Positions 62,626 through 64,000 of a stretch of 64,000 nucleotides of DNA are shown one piece after another; within the stretch, counting starts at the first letter, position 1; every line of letters starts with the position of its first letter. Made by a program: the position numbers and the translations under genes. The notes beneath the pieces were generated by a model that was not told the DNA's origin, did no database searches, and was given only the letters and a program-made list of their open reading frames with translations. The stretch spans positions 4,453,501 to 4,517,500 of the forward strand of contig FSRD01000001.1 in assembly GCA_900129675.1 (NCBI GenBank), read 5' to 3'. The stretch is from Bradyrhizobium erythrophlei (lineage in GTDB: Bacteria; Pseudomonadota; Alphaproteobacteria; Rhizobiales; Xanthobacteraceae).

Positions 62626-63594
62626 ATGCGCTTGCTTCACTTGCTGGTCGCCGCGCTCGCGCTGCTTTTGGGTCCCGGCGCAAGGGCGCAGACGGCCTAT
62701 CCGGATCGGCCCATCAAGATGATCGTGCCGCTGGCGGCGGCCAGTGCGGTCGATGTTGCGGCGCGGATCGTGACGCAGAAGATGGCCGACAATATGGGCC
62801 AGCAATTCGTGATCCTGAACCAGCCAGGCGCTTCCGGGCTGATCGGTGCCGAGCAGGTCGCCCGCGCCGATCCGGACGGCTACACGATCGGCGGCTTCAA
62901 CGACAGCATCATGACCATGGTGCCCAATCTGCAGGCCAAGATGCGCTGGGACATCCTGAAGGATTTCGAACCAGTGTCGCTGGTTGCGACGGTGGAGTGG
63001 GGACTGATCGCCAACAACCAGACCGGCTTTAAGAATGCGGCGGACTTGATCGCAGCTGCGAAAGCGGCCCCTGGCAAGATCGATTACGGCTCGGGCGGCC
63101 CGGGCAGCCCGCAGCATCTGGCGATGGCGATGTTTGCTTCCGCCGCCGGCATATCCTTGACCCATGTGCCGTACAAGGGCGCGACCCAGGCCGCGACCGA
63201 CGTCGCCGCCGGCCAGATTCCGGTCGGCTTCCAGGGGCTGGGTACGGTCGCGCCGCTGGTGCGGGGCGGCCAGCTCAAGCTGATCGGCGTGACCACCGAG
63301 AAGCGATTGCCGCAATTCCCTGACGTGCCCACGGTCTCGGAATCAGGTTTGCCGGGTTTCTTCTTCAATTCATGGTTTGCGATTCTGGCTCCTGCCGGCA
63401 CGCCAAAGGACATCGTCGCCCGGCTTAATGCCGAGGTGTTGAAGGCGGTCGGTGATCCCGATGTTCGCCGCAAACTCGAGGAACTGGGCTTTGCGGTGCG
63501 CGGCAGTTCGGCGGAGGAATTGCGCGTCCTGACGCGCGATCAGCTCGCCAAATATGCGCGCGTGATCAAGGAAATGGGCATCGCCAACGAATGA
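62626..63594 (+). CDS. TctC/Bug-family solute-binding protein
   Basis: 322 residues from ATG 62626 (GGGGAG upstream; the frame is open earlier but unlikely to be used). Signal peptide MRLLHLLVAALALLLGPGAR, AQ. Bug-family blocks: YPDRPIKMIVPLAAASAVDV, FVILNQPGASGLIGAEQVAR, IDYGSGGPGSPQHLAMAMF, VPYKGATQAATDVAAGQIPV. Binds a carboxylate for a tripartite transporter; TctAB are not in the window. Confidence 0.92.
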   Translation: MRLLHLLVAALALLLGPGARAQTAYPDRPIKMIVPLAAASAVDVAARIVTQKMADNMGQQFVILNQPGASGLIGAEQVARADPDGYTIGGFNDSIMTMVPNLQAKMRWDILKDFEPVSLVATVEWGLIANNQTGFKNAADLIAAAKAAPGKIDYGSGGPGSPQHLAMAMFASAAGISLTHVPYKGATQAATDVAAGQIPVGFQGLGTVAPLVRGGQLKLIGVTTEKRLPQFPDVPTVSESGLPGFFFNSWFAILAPAGTPKDIVARLNAEVLKAVGDPDVRRKLEELGFAVRGSSAEELRVLTRDQLAKYARVIKEMGIANE

Positions 63595-63920
63595 GCTGCC
63601 GGCGGGACGCGATCGGCGCCCACCGGTCTATCCGCGCTCCGGCCCGTGCGGTTAGTGCGGTATCTGCGCGAAAGGTTCACCTTGGGTTGCTCTCGCAAAA
63701 CCTGTGACATGGCAGGGTCGACTGCCGCTCTCCGGGTGCACGGTCGGTTGTTTGCTACCTCCGTCTCCGCTGTATTCTTTGGAGATAGCCGTCCCATCAA
63801 TACCCACCGGCGTCATGGATCGCTCCAGCAGTGCGCTCGTCAGTCGCAATAGACGCCGCAAACGCTTGTTCCCCCATGATCTTTCGCTAATCTGAGCCAC
63901 GTGGATAGAGGAAGCCGAGC
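63595..63920. other. Intergenic region before the right-edge gene
   Basis: No gene supported. A minus frame here reads ERSWGNKRLRRLLRLTSALL but has no recognised family. Confidence 0.35.
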
Positions 63921-64000
63921 GTGTTTTGTCAGGTCTGTTCATCGACCCTGAAGGCTGGCGATCTGTTTTGTTCGGCCTGCGGCGCGGTCGTGCCGGACCA
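63921..64000 (+). CDS. Start of a zinc-ribbon protein (runs off the right edge)
   Basis: A GTG at 63921 with GAGGAAGCC upstream gives MFCQVCSSTLKAGDLFCSAC and GAVVPD, a double CxxC zinc ribbon. In rhizobia this often opens class III adenylate/guanylate cyclases with AAA/TPR domains. Only 26 residues are visible, so the identity beyond the zinc ribbon is a guess. Confidence 0.6.
   Translation, partial: MFCQVCSSTLKAGDLFCSACGAVVPD

Noticed and set aside
1..64000. tRNA or rRNA genes, and an integration site in a tRNA
   Set aside because: No cloverleaf or TψC-like block was found by eye near the defence or toxin-antitoxin islands. A tRNAscan run would settle this.

Overview
The window looks like chromosome of a Nitrobacteraceae alphaproteobacterium, most likely Bradyrhizobium or a close relative. 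Coding DNA is GC-rich and several small proteins look like ones I associate with that group. There is also a GcrA-type regulator, Tat-exported solute-binding proteins, TctC/Bug-type transport proteins and many decayed insertion sequences. The genus is an inference from gene content; no rRNA or tRNA gene was found to anchor it.

Layout. (1) 1-2460: start of a Kup potassium transporter (minus strand), then scrap DNA: a cyclase-like fragment, an IS 5' fragment, a 22-23 bp repeat array and a phage-like fragment. (2) 2476-10101: a type I Zorya anti-phage operon, zorA-zorB-zorC-zorD. The zorA tail carries a tandem duplication, and a one-base loss in a G run breaks the reading frame between the two copies. 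(3) 10102-12700: terminator hairpin, a 215 bp MITE-like element, an istA remnant, and an IS transposase gene split by what looks like an ORF-less group II intron. (4) 13082-17415: CUT1-type sugar ABC importer (minus). (5) 17830-18367: IS remnant; 18562-20137: hipBA toxin-antitoxin. (6) 20504-26337: ordinary small genes (DedA, a GcrA-like protein, a polyglutamate micro-protein, an S41 peptidase, a YiiX-like amidase, a CBS-domain protein). (7) 26600-33170: an IS110 remnant followed by a dense toxin-antitoxin island: broken fic, DUF433 antitoxin with decayed partner, mazEF, RES/Xre, MNT-HEPN and a second RES module. Several modules have a palindrome or iterons just upstream. (8) 33374-35466: IS ends, a thrS fragment, a 14-bp iteron array and an IS5-type remnant. 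(9) 35588-37141 amidase; 37843-39163 ISAs1-type element; 40076-40921 intact IS427-type element. (10) 41799-42568: small secreted, cytosolic and double-glycine-leader proteins. (11) 43075-52680: a catabolic cluster: ABC permease (with only the tail of an ATPase), two-component flavin monooxygenase, TetR regulator, frameshifted polysaccharide-deacetylase-family protein, LLM oxidoreductase and a three-subunit molybdenum hydroxylase. (12) 53168-54550: membrane protein and a small secreted protein. (13) 55454-61359: alcohol dehydrogenase divergent from a complete ABC importer operon ending in a metallophosphoesterase. (14) 61370-63594: Tat-exported amidohydrolase divergent from a TctC-type solute-binding protein. 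A zinc-ribbon gene starts at the right edge.

Functionally, the left half is accessory DNA: defence and toxin-antitoxin genes embedded in broken mobile elements. The right half is a set of uptake and catabolic operons typical of a metabolically versatile soil bacterium.
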